Assembly (NCBI GenBank): GCA_025526915.1 | Contig: JAHLKH010000082.1 | Coordinates: forward strand, 47,452 to 111,451 | Source: Entophlyctis helioformis | Taxonomy: Eukaryota > Chytridiomycota > Chytridiomycetes > Chytridiales > Chytriomycetaceae | Direction: 5' to 3' | DNA: 64,000 nucleotides | Part shown: positions 11,870-24,018 of the stretch, one piece after another | Position numbering within the stretch: the first letter of the stretch is position 1 | Layout: each line of letters opens with the position of its first letter | Notes under the pieces: model-generated | What the model saw: the letters and a program-made list of their open reading frames with translations, nothing else | Database searches by the model: none | What the model was told of the DNA's origin: nothing | Translations under genes and position numbers: made by a program

Positions 11870-14430
11870 ATGCTGCACTTCGACAGCCGGAGCGGGCAGA
11901 CCGAGATGAATGGCAAGAGCAGCACGCAGCACGGCAGCAGCGCCAGCTGTAGGACCAGCGACGGGACCAACGGCGGGACCAACGACGGGGGCAGCAAGAG
12001 AAGCAGCAGCAGCCCCAAGCAGCTGGTTGCCTTGGGCCAGCCGCTGCCGCCACGCACTCCGCACGGTATGTGCAGCACACCCGCGATGCTTTCTGGCTGG
12101 CCGGCGCACGTGCAACGCTCTCGCATCCAGCTCATCCGATGGCGTTGATGGCGCTGATGCTGATGCTAACGATGCTGCTCTTGATGGCGCTGCCCGGTTG
12201 CACCGACGGCAGCGGTGTCGGTGTCGCTGCCGACGTGGAGCGACAACGTGGGCTACGAAGAGGGCCACGAGCGGGTGGTCGCCGCCATGCGCAGCGGATA
12301 TCCGCGCTTTGTGTTCAACCCGCTGGTCAAGAAGGCAAGTCTGGCGCATCGCTCGGTCTGGCGCTCTGCCGTTCGCTTCCTTGGCTGACACACGTGCACA
12401 TACACGCACATACACGCACGCACGCTCGTTCACACAACAGCTGTTTGACCACTGCAGAGACCGCTTTGCGATGCTCGACGAGGACTGCCTGGTGTTTCCT
12501 GCGCGGCAGCACGCCAGGCCTGCAGAACGTTCATCCGCGAGCGTGCGCTGGCCGAGCAGATCGCGCAGGTCGCGCAGATCACGCAGATCACTCAGCGGCA
12601 GTCGGACGGCGCAGACAGTGGGCACTTACTGCTGGCCAGCCCACGCCAAGCAGCCGGCCGGCACCGCCCGCCATCAAGATCCGCATTGCAGAGCTGCTGC
12701 TGACCCCGCAGTCGCACATCCACCGATCGCCCGACACGGTTCCCGCTGGGCTCGACGCTGCTTTCGACAGGTCCATCACACACCCCGTCCTGCACATTGT
12801 CCTCTTCCCTGCACATCTGTTTCCCATCGCCAAGCAGTTCTGGCAGCACACTGGCGAAGGCATTTCGTCGCGCTTTGCCGAGCACTGCCTGCGCACACTC
12901 GAGATCCCCATCATTGCGCCTGGATCGCCCCTCTCGCTCTCACCGGCGGGCACCGAACGGGGCAAGTCCAAGCGGTACAGCACTGGGCCATACAGCTCGC
13001 AGGTCCTTGAGCGGTTTCTTTCTGCTCTTCATACGGACGCGGCTGCACACGAGCTGAACACGTTTGTCGAGGAGCGCTTTGGACGCAACCTCAATGTGCG
13101 CATTGCTGACGGCGTCAAGGTCACTCTGCGCAAGCGCATCGCTGGTGTCATGGGCGACATGGACCCGACGCGCCGCATGAGCATGAGCCTGGCGGGCGTG
13201 GCTTCAGACTCGGATGCCGCAGATGCATGTTCTCCGACTCGATCAGATGGCCCTGGATTCTTTGATGAGCATCAGACAGTCGGCCAATGCGAGCAGCAGC
13301 TGCAGAGCGCCAAAGCTATTCCAGAGCGCGGCGTTCCTGGTGTCTCAGAGGACGACGTGTTTCTGTTTCCGTGCGGCATGAGCACCATCTACAACATCCA
13401 CCGCGTCATTCTTCGTCTGCGTCCTGGCATCAAGAGTGTCCAGTTCGGGTAAGCCGGTGTCGCCTGGGTTGTCCTTGGCCCACGCGACTGACAGCATCCG
13501 CAGATTCCCGTACATTGACACGCTCAAGATCCAAGAGCGGTTTGGTCCGGGCTGCCACTTTCTTGGCCGCGGCGACTCGGCAGATCTGGACGCGCTTGAA
13601 CGTCTCTTGGACTCTGAGCCCATCTCAGCCATCATCTGCGAGTTTCCAAGCAACCCACTCCTGCGCAGCCCCGATCTCCGCCGTCTCTACTCGCTGGCAC
13701 ACAAGCACAATACGCTCGTCATTGTCGACGAGACCATTGGCAACTTTGTCAATGTGTGCGTGCTTCCGTTTGCAGACATTATCGTGTCGAGTCTGACCAA
13801 GGTGTTCAGCGGCGACTCCAACGTCATGGGCGGAAGCGCGGTGCTCAACCCGGCATCGCCCTTTTGCGCCAGCATCAAAGCAGCCATGGGCGAGGTGTAC
13901 ATGGACACGCTGTGGTGCGAGGACGCCATCTTCTTGGAACGCAACTCGCGCACGTTTGTGCAGCGATGCCAGATCATCAACCGCAACGCCGAGAGGCTGT
14001 GCGACTATCTGCGAGACCATCCCAAAGGTGAGCCACGCATCACAACGTGCTGGCTTGTTGTTGTGGTGCTTGCTGGCCAACTCACACCCCGCCAGTCGAA
14101 GCCGTGTACTATCCAAAGTACGTCGACAGCGACATCTACACGAGCCATGCACGCCAGCCGGCATCGCCGGGATACGGGGGTCTCTTTTCGCTCATTCTGC
14201 GCTCAGACGACGCAGCCATCCGCTTCTACGACGCCGTGCAGATCTACAAGGGCCCGTCGCTCGGTACCAACTTTACACTGGCATGCCCGTACACAATCCT
14301 GGCACATTACACCGAGCTTGACTGGGCGGCGTCGTATGGCGTGCCCAAGCGTCTCATTCGCATCTCGGTCGGTGCGGAGGACACTGACGCACTGCTTGCT
14401 CTCTTTGAAAGCGCCATGGAAGCAGCATGA
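11870..14430 (+). CDS. STR2: cystathionine gamma-synthase, fungal type
   Basis: PLP-dependent enzyme of transsulfuration that joins cysteine to an activated homoserine to form cystathionine. Near the N-terminus the segments VSVSLPTW and GYEEGHERV match the fungal family. The catalytic domain has DVFLFPCGMSTIYN, CEFPSNPLL, the PLP-pairing Asp in IVDET and the Schiff-base Lys in SLTKVFSGDSN. Exons join in frame at about 12065/12213 (PHA to VSVS), near 12334/12441, near 13450/13503 and near 14027/14095. One-base frame changes near 12515 and 12650 fall in a variable N-terminal stretch. The start at 11870 lies 44 bp past the upstream stop; a second ATG at about 11906 is possible. AATAAA is at about 14465. 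The gene converges on the GCP5 gene with about 57 bp between stops. Confidence 0.88.
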
Positions 14431-14487
14431 CGGTGAATGGCAACAGCCGGTGTGTGAACACTGGAATAAACGGATTGCATTGCATCG

Positions 14488-17400
14488 CTAGAAGCGGTCG
14501 CGATGTCCGCCAATAAGCAGTGCCAGAATCTCGACTGTGCAGGTGGCACAACACCAGTCAGCGGACAGCGGACAGCCACGAAAACATGCAGCAGTATGGC
14601 CATTGCAGACTTGCCTGCAACACCAGCCTGTGCAGCCATGACCGTCAATCCCTCGACCAAGAACCGCGTTACATCATCCACCTGCCGCTCCATCTCGCCC
14701 AGCCGAGCCACCGCAGCATGGGACACGCCGAGATCGCGTCCAGCATGTTGATGTGGTTGGTGGCCAGCGCGAGACCGTGCATCAGCCGACAGACCCGGCT
14801 CCGCCACGGCAGCATCGGCCATGACACGATCAAGCTCAATGCACAGGTCAAACACTGCATGGATCTCTTGCAGGATCGGCGCGGCGCGGTCCGTCAGAAA
14901 CAGCCGGTCGGCCAGCACGCCAACAAAATCGGCATGCCGCTGCCCGACCGCGTCCATGGTCGGCTCAGCCTCGATCGTGCCCAGCAGCTCCACAGACCCG
15001 GCTTGCAACACCTGCATGCAGAACACTGGCGTCAATGCAAGCCAGCAAGCACAGACGCAGTGTCGAGACAAAACAAGGAGGAGGAGGGAGGGCAGCGCCG
15101 TACACCGTGCATGACATAGCTCTGCATCGAAGTCACAAAGTGCATGAGCTTCATCCGCAGCTGGATTCCCTCGCGGCCCTGTCGACCCAACCCGCGTTTC
15201 CAGCGCTGAGCGCGCTGCAGACTGTGCCGCGCATAGCCCATCGTCAAGACAAACGCCGCGACCTTGTTGTACACGCGGACAACGCCAGGATCCATGATCA
15301 GCGAGACCGGCCACGGCGCCTGAGACAATCGCGTCAGCCTCGGCATCCATCGTGCGCAGCTCCCGACCACGACCACCACCAGTCACAACAGCAGCCACAG
15401 CCACTCACGTCATAGTCAATGCGGATGTTGGAAAACACGGACCGGTAGTGCGACACGGCGCCAGTCCCCGCACTCAACAACGCCAGGTCAAGCCACCGCA
15501 GCGTAAAGGCGTCGAGACGAATGCGGTCTTCGAGCTGCTGCTCGAGCACGGTTTCTGAAAACACCGTCTGCAGGAACATGGGCCCGCTTTTGCGCAGGAG
15601 CCCCGCGTCCATCTTGGCAAACACGCGATCGCTGAACACGGACATGACGTCCGACGACAGGAACAGGAACACGCTGTGCATGGCAGCCAGGTGGTCGCGC
15701 AGCCGGCCGGCCGTGAATGCCAGCTGGACGAAATCGCTGTGGCTGTGGGCCAAATGCGGTGCGAGCGCGTCGGACAGCGCTGAGAGCATCGCCCTGTCAA
15801 ACGGCCGTGCCAGGCTTGTCGATGCTATGCCATGATGCCCCACTCGTTAGTAGCAATCGCTGCAGGCACGGGAGCTCGCATCGCCGCTTACAAAAGACGA
15901 GCCGGTGCGAAAAGGCGTCAAGCGGTGACCGGCTGTCTGCACTTGCAACCATGAACCCAGACAACCGTCCCAAGTGAGCGTTGAAGGCATCCGTCAGGTA
16001 CTGACCGCCATCTCTTGAAACACCCTGCGCATGGCACGGTCAATGGTGTTGGGTCCATCAAGCCCTTGATGAGCGCTTGCACGATCTGCTTACAAGGGGC
16101 CGTGTGGTCAGCATCGCAATCTTGATGGCATGAACAACTGTCTCTGCCGAATCCCTCATGAACACCGGAACAGCAGCAGCGTCCGATACACGGCAGCACC
16201 GTCCCCAGAACGTTGGATCGGATCTGTAAATGTCGCTCTCGCTGCTCACGAGTCAGTCGTGCAATGATCGCCAGGACATGGCCCGATGAGGGCACGCACC
16301 TCTCAAGAAAGAACTCGTCAAATGGGTCGGGTATCAGGCCGTGCATGAGCGCGTGGTCCAGTGCACTCAGGAGTGGTTGGAGGGAAGCAACGAGCATCTC
16401 CACAAACACCTGCGCATGCCGCGTCTCATTTTGCAGCTGATAGTAGAGCACAGTGTCGTACAGGCTGCCAAGCAGCCGTGTCGCCGTTTGTCGCCGCGAT
16501 GCTTGCTGGCTCTGGAGTTGAAGCCGGTTCGTGCCGAGAAACGCGGCAATGAGATTGATGGGCACCGACAGTGGCCGGATGCGTTCAATCAGCCAAATGA
16601 GCGACGCCACTGGCAGTTCGGGAGACGCCGACCATGGCACCAGAAGATCCAGTTCAAGCTCAACGAGAGCATTCCGCCAGTCGGCCATATAGCTATCGAC
16701 CGACGATGCAAACGCGCACAGTGTCTGGAGGCCACCTCGGTCGAGCGTTCTATCACGGCAAACTGCCACAGTAAGACACGCCAGCTTACACACACATACT
16801 CACTGAAACCGACACAACTTACACGGCTGTGAATGCACGGACAGTCTCTGCGTCATTTGCAAGTGGAAGGATATCACCGTTTACAAGACTCGCCAAGGCG
16901 CCGTCGGACAGATGTGAGACCGAGAACGCCGCCAGCCACTGCGAGCCAAGCCGTGTCAGCGTGGCGAATCAGTCCATTCTGAGTACCATGCCAGACATAC
17001 GCTCCAAGACCCGTCTGCCTCTTGCTTGAACATGGTGGATGGCATGCCTTGCAGCACAAACAAGCACTCGCGGACAACATCCATTTCTGTCACATAGTGC
17101 ACGGTGGACAGTGGCCGGAAGTAGTGGTCGCTGCTCTGTGACTCGCATGTCGCAATCGCAGGTCCTGTCAATGTGAGGTAGAGGTGAGTTGGAGATTGGC
17201 ACTGGCAGGCATAATCCCCAGCTGCAAAACATACGCAGCGTGTTGGGGTCCTTTGGGTGATACGCGGTATCTGTGCAGTCCAACAGTTAGACGAGCGGCT
17301 GAGATGGATCGCATGCAAAGAGAAAGAGTACCCTGGATATGCGTTACACGGCCAGCATCCCAGTATTGCCGTTTTCTGAACAGCTCGTACTCATCGCTGC

Positions 17401-18530
17401 TCATGTCCACGCCGAGATCCAGTGCTGCAAGTCGCACCGATGGATGATCCTGTCGCACTGGCAGATCAGCCATTGGCAAGTTGTCAGGCTGCTCAACGCC
17501 AGCAAGTACCATTGGATTCATGGGTTCTTGGAATCTGGCCACGCTGGTTGCAGCTGAGCTGATCACGTCGGCATCGAGTGGCCTGTCTGGAACACTGCTT
17601 CGTGACTGCTCATCGTCGTCGCTGAGAGCCCAGTCAGACAACTCATCGTCATGGCGGCTGCGAGTCGGCGATCGGTGCCGTTGCACAGGAAACCAGTGCT
17701 CGCCTCTGAGCGGCTCTTCGGCGCAGATCTGCTTCCAAGACACGACGGTGTCTGCATCGTCGCCTGGCGAGCCACGTCCAGGCGCCGGCGGCTCATACTC
17801 GTGCGGGTCAGATGCAACCGACAGGTGCAAGAGTAGCGCCACAACATCAAAGATCTGTTGGGGGCTGCGTCAGTGGCACGGAGCAGACTGTGCATCCCAC
17901 ACCGGCGTGGACTCACAGCCAGATACGACGACTGCGAGTGTGTCTGGCGCATGGACTCGAGGGCTGTGATGGCATTGGTCAGGGCCGTTGCCTTGACTTG
18001 GTCGCCGTGCAGCGAGTACTTTTCGGCCAGTCTGTCAAAGTGGACGGGCAGACAGACAGGCAGGCAGGCATCAGCTCGCTGTGTGCAGCAACGGCAGGCG
18101 GCGATGGGCAGAGGACAGACCCATGGCAGCGTTGTGCAACCCGCTTGTCGTCGGTCTCGAGGAACGCATGGCGGGCAATCCGAGCCGCCGCATACTGGAC
18201 GCAGGCCGTGTGGTTCTCGCTGCCGAGCTGGAGAGGGCAGCGGTCTGAGCGAGCAGGCTCAGTGCATGCACGGCATGCAGCACGGCTCACCTGCAGGCCC
18301 GTCACTCGCTGCACAAGTGCCTCGAGTGGCTGCTGCTGCTGCTGCTGCTTGCGGCGAGCTTGCAGCATGCCGAGTTGAAATCCTGGCAAAGGTCCGATGC
18401 GTGTCTGACGAATGCAGATGCCACTGCCACGGCAGCAACCCCCTCGCGTGCCTTCGCGTCGCGACGTCATCCCAACGCGCCAGTCCGCACATGCAGCCCA
18501 CAACCACGGCTGCTCCGACAGAACGCGCAT
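14488..18530 (-). CDS. gamma-tubulin complex component 5
   Basis: Subunit of the gamma-tubulin ring complex that nucleates microtubules. From the N-terminus: a polyQ stretch near 18340; the segment with SLHGDQVKA; an acidic insert (SDWALSDDDE, about 17620); a TVHYVTEMDVVREC block (about 17090) that lines up with the GCP5 region before the GRIP1 domain; a long GRIP1-like stretch (16793-16000) with LDHALMHG and DPFDEFFLE; and the C-terminal GRIP2 domain, including FVQLAFTAG (about 15720) and RMKLMHFVTSMQSYVMH (about 15120). The gene has many short introns; the last (14535-14614) is GC-AG and splices in frame to a short terminal exon ending at 14488. The start is uncertain: 18530 is the farthest ATG, and one near 18369 just before the polyQ is also possible. 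Confidence 0.8.
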
Positions 18531-18601
18531 AAAAGCCTGCTAGACCCTCGCGCTCTCCTTGCTGCAGAACCCCTGACTGACCAAGACAACCAACTGCAAG
18601 T
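18531..18601. promoter_or_regulatory. divergent promoter between GCP5 and orphan gene
   Basis: The GCP5 gene starts at or left of 18530 on the minus strand and the orphan gene starts at 18602 on the plus strand. This gap, plus perhaps the 160 bp to an internal GCP5 start, must hold both promoters. The orphan gene has CAAGACAACCAACTGCAAG just upstream of its start, a plausible fungal 5' leader. Confidence 0.35.
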
Positions 18602-19988
18602 ATGCTGACCAGCATTGACCTGTACTTGAATGGCATTGCCGACTGCGAGTCGGATGTCGCTCCATCGTCCACGAACCCCGCGCCACCGTCGGACAAGCCA
18701 GCGTCCCTGCCCACGACTGGAACCAGCGGCAAGGGCATCGCGGCCACGCTCCTCTATGCGTTTGTGAAGGCATTCTTCAAGTTTGAGCAGCCCACTGGCG
18801 GCGCTGCTTGTGATGCTGCCGTTGCTGCTGTCGTGGCCAACTCTTCCGAACAAGAGAATGCCAATGCAGCCACTGATGATACACTCGAGCTCGATGAGAA
18901 GCGTGCTCAAGAGCCTGAGCCTGATGAAGAGACGAACACCACGACGAACACGCAACAAAGCCCGAACCCGATAGCGCCACTGTCGTCCGCGATATCGCGC
19001 CAAAGCTCACGCTCGAGTCAAACGTTGCCGTTTCTGTCTTTGATGCCGTGTCTGAGCGTGAGATGGCTGCCGCCGCCATCCCGCCTTCTGCTGAGCCAAC
19101 CATGCTGCCTTGCAGCCTCAGCCCGTCTAGAGCATCCATTGAGCACATTGACACTCGCATGGTGCTGCCTGTGCGAAACGGCATGGCCACGCCGTCTGAT
19201 GCGCCGTCGCCTGCTTCCACTGCCGTCTCAATCTGTCCATCTGCCGCTGATGCCGCGATGGCTGTTTCACGTCGCGTCCAAACTGTCTGTAAGTGGTTGG
19301 CGTTTGGACGCGTCTTGGACTCTGTGTGTGCTGATTCAGCAGAGCGTGTCTCTGCTTTCTCGCTGGCCCTTGCTGGACTGCAGCCAACACTGTCCCACGC
19401 CACTCTGCCAGTACTGCCAAGCATGTGACTGTTTCCCATGACCTTGAAGACGACCTTTGCTGGGATGACATCCTTGCTGATCTCTTTGCCGAACACGACT
19501 CGAACACTGCCACTGCGACATCCGACACTCGTCCGTCCAGTGCCACAACCACTCATGCAAGCGACGACTGCATCAATGTGACTCGCACCGCCCTTGTTCG
19601 TGGACCGGCCCCATCCATGGCCACTCTTCCCCCTGCCACACGGTCGGGCATCACTCTCTCTGCCATGAACGCCTCAGTCCTCGTGTTTGAACCGATATGC
19701 CGTCCTGGTCTGTGGAACAACACTCGCAGCCACTACTATCCACGCACCAAGTCATGCACAACTAGTCCACCATCGGTTGCAAGCGTCCACACATTGAATG
19801 TTTGCCAGCCCGTCGTGAAGGTCCAAGCCTGCCCGCACACTCTTTCTCGGCTCGGTGGCCACGCCGCGTTGGTGACGGTCGCGACGATCGGCCAGTCGCA
19901 TATCCGCCATTCGATTGCATCTGCACAAACGGCTCTCTCTGGCCAAGCGAGAGTGTTCAGTCATCTGATGGCCATGCGGCTCAAGTGA
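18602..19988 (+). CDS. hypothetical protein, no recognised domain
   Basis: The N-terminal 120 or so residues are acidic and Ser/Thr/Pro-rich. The frame changes by one base near 18960, where a DE-H-A-T-K-P-E-P-D stretch takes over. An intron probably starts at about 19288 (GTAAGT) and ends near 19342. The last part contains WDDILADLFAEH and runs in one frame to 19988. I recognise no family. The uninterrupted final stretch and the divergent position next to GCP5 support a real gene; the exon structure is uncertain. Confidence 0.45.
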
Positions 19989-20214
19989 TGCCTCCCCTTC
20001 CCTCGACTCCGCGTCTGTGTGTCCCTCGTGCCCTCCAGCCATCGATCATGTTCCATCCATGACATCTCTTACTTGATCAACCAGCGTGTCTTGTCTCTGC
20101 CTGACTACCCAAAACGCACCACAGTGTGCTCCTGTATCGACCCTAATGAACCAACACCTCTGTCGACACACTGATAGTCGCTGTATTGGCACACGGATAG
20201 TGGCAACGCCAGAT

Positions 20215-21004
20215 CTAGTCGGCGCGAGTGGCCGAAAACACGAGCCGCACGTTGCCCTCGCTCGCACGGTTGCCCGCAACGTCCACGACGACATGCGCAA
20301 AGCCAGCATTCTCCAGCGCAGCCGTGAGCGTCTGTTTCGAGTGCAGCCACCGGGGCACGGCACGCCTGCCCTCCATGCCCTTGGTCGGCGTGATGCCCCA
20401 CTCGCTGCCGGTCTCGGCCAGTGTGCCCACACACGTGCCGATCAGCCGGCCGCCGCTACGCAGACAGCGGTGCACCTGTGCGAGAAAGTCGGTGGCCTGG
20501 TCGGCCGAGAGCACATGCAAGATGGCTGCGCGACACGGCGTCAAACTGGCCGGCCAGGCCCGCCGTTGTGACGAGATCCGTGTCGGACACGGGCACGGCC
20601 AGGTCGCCAAAGACGGCCGTCACACCGGGCGGCGGCGACGACTGGAAGAGCGTGTGTGCACCCATCTGCCAGTACGCTCCGTGCAGGTCCGAGACGGTGA
20701 GACACTCGGGCCGCAGACCGTCGGCCAGCATCTTGCGGGCGTCGGTGCCGAAGCAGCAGCCGAGCTCGAGCACGCGGAAGGCCGGGTCGGCAAAGCGCGG
20801 CTGGATGGCCGTCGCATAGAGCGGATGGGTCGAGACTCTCGGAAGGGCGAATGAGAAGCGCTCGATGCACCGGTAGACGTGGTGGCTGGCGGCCACGGCC
20901 TCCAAGGTTGCGGCGAGCCGAGCGCGGGCTTCGTGCTCGCTGATGCCGGCCGTGGCCATGAGAAAGGCCAGATCGTGCGACTCGAGCGGGACCGCTGCGG
21001 TCAT
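20215..21004 (-). CDS. class I SAM-dependent methyltransferase
   Basis: About 260 residues. Motif I is VLELGCCFGTDARKML (near 20780-20740), the loop that binds the methionine end of S-adenosylmethionine. A later strand-helix region, AAILHVLSADQA, and RCLRSGGRLIGTCVG fit the second half of the Rossmann fold. The frame moves by one base near 20535, between FDAV and AAILHV, in the middle of this fold, so an assembly error is likely. The start at 21004 is the first ATG followed by a family-like N-terminus. The substrate is unknown. The 226 bp to its left hold no evident gene. Confidence 0.75.
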
Positions 21005-21134
21005 GGCAGGATCAGTTGGATGGATGCGTTGATGGCTGAGCGGCAAACCATGCCGTGGCACCGGCTCAAGGTGCCGAGACGCGCGATCATGTAAAGGGAC
21101 ATCGTGTTGTGCACAACGGCATCTATTGTAGCGT

Positions 21135-23924
21135 CTATTCAATCATGAGGATAAGGATGATCCAGGCAAAGCAGTCAATGGCGTACATCACGCACGCCTG
21201 TGTGAACCGAAGAAACTGCCGCGTGCCTCTGACCTGCCGCACAACAACAACAACAGCATCGCCAGGTTGGCCGGCGCCAGGTGTCTGCGCATCTTGCGCT
21301 CGCGGCACGGACGCAGTGTACGACTTTCTCTGCCGCACCGTGCTGGCAGAGGTCAGCGAGCTGCTGGCCGCCTTGGACGGGTCGTCGTGCACAAGGCTGG
21401 GCATCGCGAAACTGGTCGGCGACTCGAGGAGCGGCGTTTCTTGTAAAGCGAGGTGCGGCACGGACGGGGCCGGCAGCGGCGATTCGATAAAGGCAGGGTT
21501 GATGGCGCGCGCACCGCGAGGAGCGCGCGGGAGTGTGAGCGACGAAAACACGGATGCAGAAGGCGCATCATGGACGGCAGCAGGCGACGAGGGCGGCGAC
21601 ACGGGCGGCGACGTCTGGTCTCCGTTGGCTTGCAGGAGCGAGGGAAGCGACGCGCGGCGCTGGACTGGACGGGCGGCTTTGCTGGGAAGCATGTACGAGC
21701 GGATGCCGGATATCTTGTCGAGCTCGTGCTTGATGTCCAGCGTCGCCAGCCGCGCATCCTGGCTCCATGCAGCAAACCGCAGCCGGATGGATCGCAGCAC
21801 GGGGATCGTGGTCGTCATGGCACGGTTGCGTGGAACCTGCTGCTCAATGGCCGTCTGCAGCAGGCTCAGCCGCTCGTTGTTGAGCAGGATGGTGCGCATG
21901 AGTTTCTCGTGCCGCAGGCGGACGAGAAAGGCGTGGTCAGTCTCGCTTGGGCGACGGTCGATGGGCAGCGGCGCCTCGTATGCGTCCAGGTCAAGATCCA
22001 GATCAATGTCCATGTCGATGCCCAGACCAAGGCCGAATCCCATGTGGCTGTCGACAACCGACACAGCATCCACTGTCCGTCCCATATCGCTGCGCACGTC
22101 CATATTGCTGTCAGAGCCGGCAGCATCCGCTGCGCTGTGGGTGCCGACCCCGTTGCCACCTCCAAGACCGCCTGCAGAGCCAGAGGCGGCCGTCGGGCTC
22201 GCACCGCCCTCGCCATCTTCGCCGTCTGCACCTTGTGGCGCATCAAACAGACCGCGTAATCCGACACGCGCAATCGTGGTCTCGTACTCTTCCTTGGCCT
22301 CGACGAACCCCTGCTCCATGTTGGCGCAGGCAAGAAACAGCGCACCCAGGTCGTTGACGGCATCGCGCATGCGGTCGGGCACGCCAAGCTGGTCGAGCTC
22401 CTGTCGCCGGAAACGGTACTCGAAGCGCATCTGCGCCAGCAGCTCGAGCTGCTCCTCGCACGCGTCCTGCAGCATCTTGGCATGCGACACTTCGTCCTTG
22501 AGCGCCTGGCTGGCCTTGGTAAAGTGGATCGAGACGTCGTAGGACTTCATAGCTGTGGCGAGGATGGCCTTGTGCTGGTCCAGAGCGCGCGTAACGAGGA
22601 GCGGCAGCTGGGACTCGTAGTCGCTGGTGGACGCATCGTGCATGGCGGATGTTTCGGACCGGTCGGATGCAGCCATGCTGTCGACATGCTCGCGGGACGT
22701 CTTGCTCAGCGATCCAGCCCCGTCGACCGAGACTGGCCGGTGGTCTGTGGCAGCCGACGAGCCTGGCGAGGCCGGCACATGCGATGCACCCACGTCGTTG
22801 CTGTTGGCGTTGCTGTTGCTGTTGGACTCGGCTGACGTGGGGGAAGCAGCCAGATGGCTGGCGATGCGCTGTGCAAGATCGAGGTCTTCTGCAGTCAGCC
22901 GAGCCAGCTCGAGCAGGCAGTCGGTCAGCTTGCGCAGATGCGTCGTCTGGTTACGAGAAATCGTCGACAGGCGCACGCCGATATTGTCTTCGAGCGGCGA
23001 CTCGTAGTTGGTGCCGCTGCGTGCCGACATGGACTGGCGGGCCAGCGAGTCTGCCGGGTCGCCTCCACTGGCAGCAGCACCAACATAGTCGCCCAATCCA
23101 GCAAAGCCGCCGTCGCTGCGAGGGCTGGTGATGCTGTACACGCCGCCCGTCTCGACAGCAGCAGGCAGATGGGCGGCGTTGCGGTCTGCACGGACGGATC
23201 TGCGCCGAGCGTCGTCGCCGTCATGGTGGTCTGGCAGCAGATCGTCGCCTTGTGGCTGCCGGGACTGCAGATGCGACGGCACGTAGGCCCGCGATGCAGA
23301 CGGCAGCGACTGTTGGCGCATGTGTCCGTGAGCGTATGCCGAGACGAGGCCAGCGCCGGCACCAGCGCCAGCGCCCGAGCCAGAACCGCCTGGGGCAGTG
23401 CCAGCGGAGACAGCGCCAACGCGGGACAGCCGCTCCTTGCGGAGGAAGACGGACAGGAACGGGTCCAAGTCGGGACGCTGCGAGAGGTGCTGCTGCTGTT
23501 GCTGGAGTAGCTGCTGTTGCTGCTGCTGCTGCTGGTACTGGTACTGCAGGGCGGTGCCTGCGGTGGCGTATGGTGCGTGCGTGCTGCTGGGGCGGGACGG
23601 GCTCGCCGACAGCGACGGGCTCGGCAATGTGGCTGCAGGCCGAGAAAACGGAGGAGCGGCGGCAGATGCAGACGCAGCCGCTCTCGATGCTGGAGCAGCA
23701 GCAGTAGCGGCCGCCGCTGCCTTGGCGAGGGCTGCCGTAGAGGGCCGCGGTGCATCGGAGACTGCCCGTGCGCGGGCCCTGCCTGCTGCTGCTGTTGCTG
23801 CTGCTGCTGCTGTCGTTGCTGGCCCAGACGCAGCTGCGCCTTCTGCAGATGCGGCCGCCGAGCTGCCAGCCGCAGCCACGGCCGTGCTGGCTGGCCGTTG
23901 TCTGTGTTGGGTCCGATCCGCCAT
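21135..23924 (-). CDS. large low-complexity protein with C-terminal membrane anchor
   Basis: A single uninterrupted frame of about 930 residues. The N-terminal 130 residues are Ala-rich, followed by polyQ (near 23530-23470) and Gly/Ser-rich stretches. The middle (about 22960-22240) is mostly helical with charged heptads, for example EQLELLAQMRFEYRFRRQEL. A DIDLDLDLD acidic run lies near 22000. The last 25 residues form one hydrophobic segment (CFAWIILILMIE at the very end) with no lumenal tail. This suggests a tail-anchored cytosolic protein inserted in an internal membrane. I recognise no family. A purine-rich tract (23935-24005) lies just upstream of the start. Confidence 0.7.
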   Translation of the reverse strand: MADRTQHRQRPASTAVAAAGSSAAASAEGAAASGPATTAAAAATAAAGRARARAVSDAPRPSTAALAKAAAAATAAAPASRAAASASAAAPPFSRPAATLPSPSLSASPSRPSSTHAPYATAGTALQYQYQQQQQQQQLLQQQQQHLSQRPDLDPFLSVFLRKERLSRVGAVSAGTAPGGSGSGAGAGAGAGLVSAYAHGHMRQQSLPSASRAYVPSHLQSRQPQGDDLLPDHHDGDDARRRSVRADRNAAHLPAAVETGGVYSITSPRSDGGFAGLGDYVGAAASGGDPADSLARQSMSARSGTNYESPLEDNIGVRLSTISRNQTTHLRKLTDCLLELARLTAEDLDLAQRIASHLAASPTSAESNSNSNANSNDVGASHVPASPGSSAATDHRPVSVDGAGSLSKTSREHVDSMAASDRSETSAMHDASTSDYESQLPLLVTRALDQHKAILATAMKSYDVSIHFTKASQALKDEVSHAKMLQDACEEQLELLAQMRFEYRFRRQELDQLGVPDRMRDAVNDLGALFLACANMEQGFVEAKEEYETTIARVGLRGLFDAPQGADGEDGEGGASPTAASGSAGGLGGGNGVGTHSAADAAGSDSNMDVRSDMGRTVDAVSVVDSHMGFGLGLGIDMDIDLDLDLDAYEAPLPIDRRPSETDHAFLVRLRHEKLMRTILLNNERLSLLQTAIEQQVPRNRAMTTTIPVLRSIRLRFAAWSQDARLATLDIKHELDKISGIRSYMLPSKAARPVQRRASLPSLLQANGDQTSPPVSPPSSPAAVHDAPSASVFSSLTLPRAPRGARAINPAFIESPLPAPSVPHLALQETPLLESPTSFAMPSLVHDDPSKAASSSLTSASTVRQRKSYTASVPRAQDAQTPGAGQPGDAVVVVVRQVRGTRQFLRFTQACVMYAIDCFAWIILILMIE

Positions 23925-24018
23925 CTTTGTGACGAGAGGAAGGAAAGGGATGGAAAGGGATGGAAAGAGAAGGGAAGGATCGGCGAAGGAAAGGAAAGGA
24001 GAGTGGCCACAACCGGCT

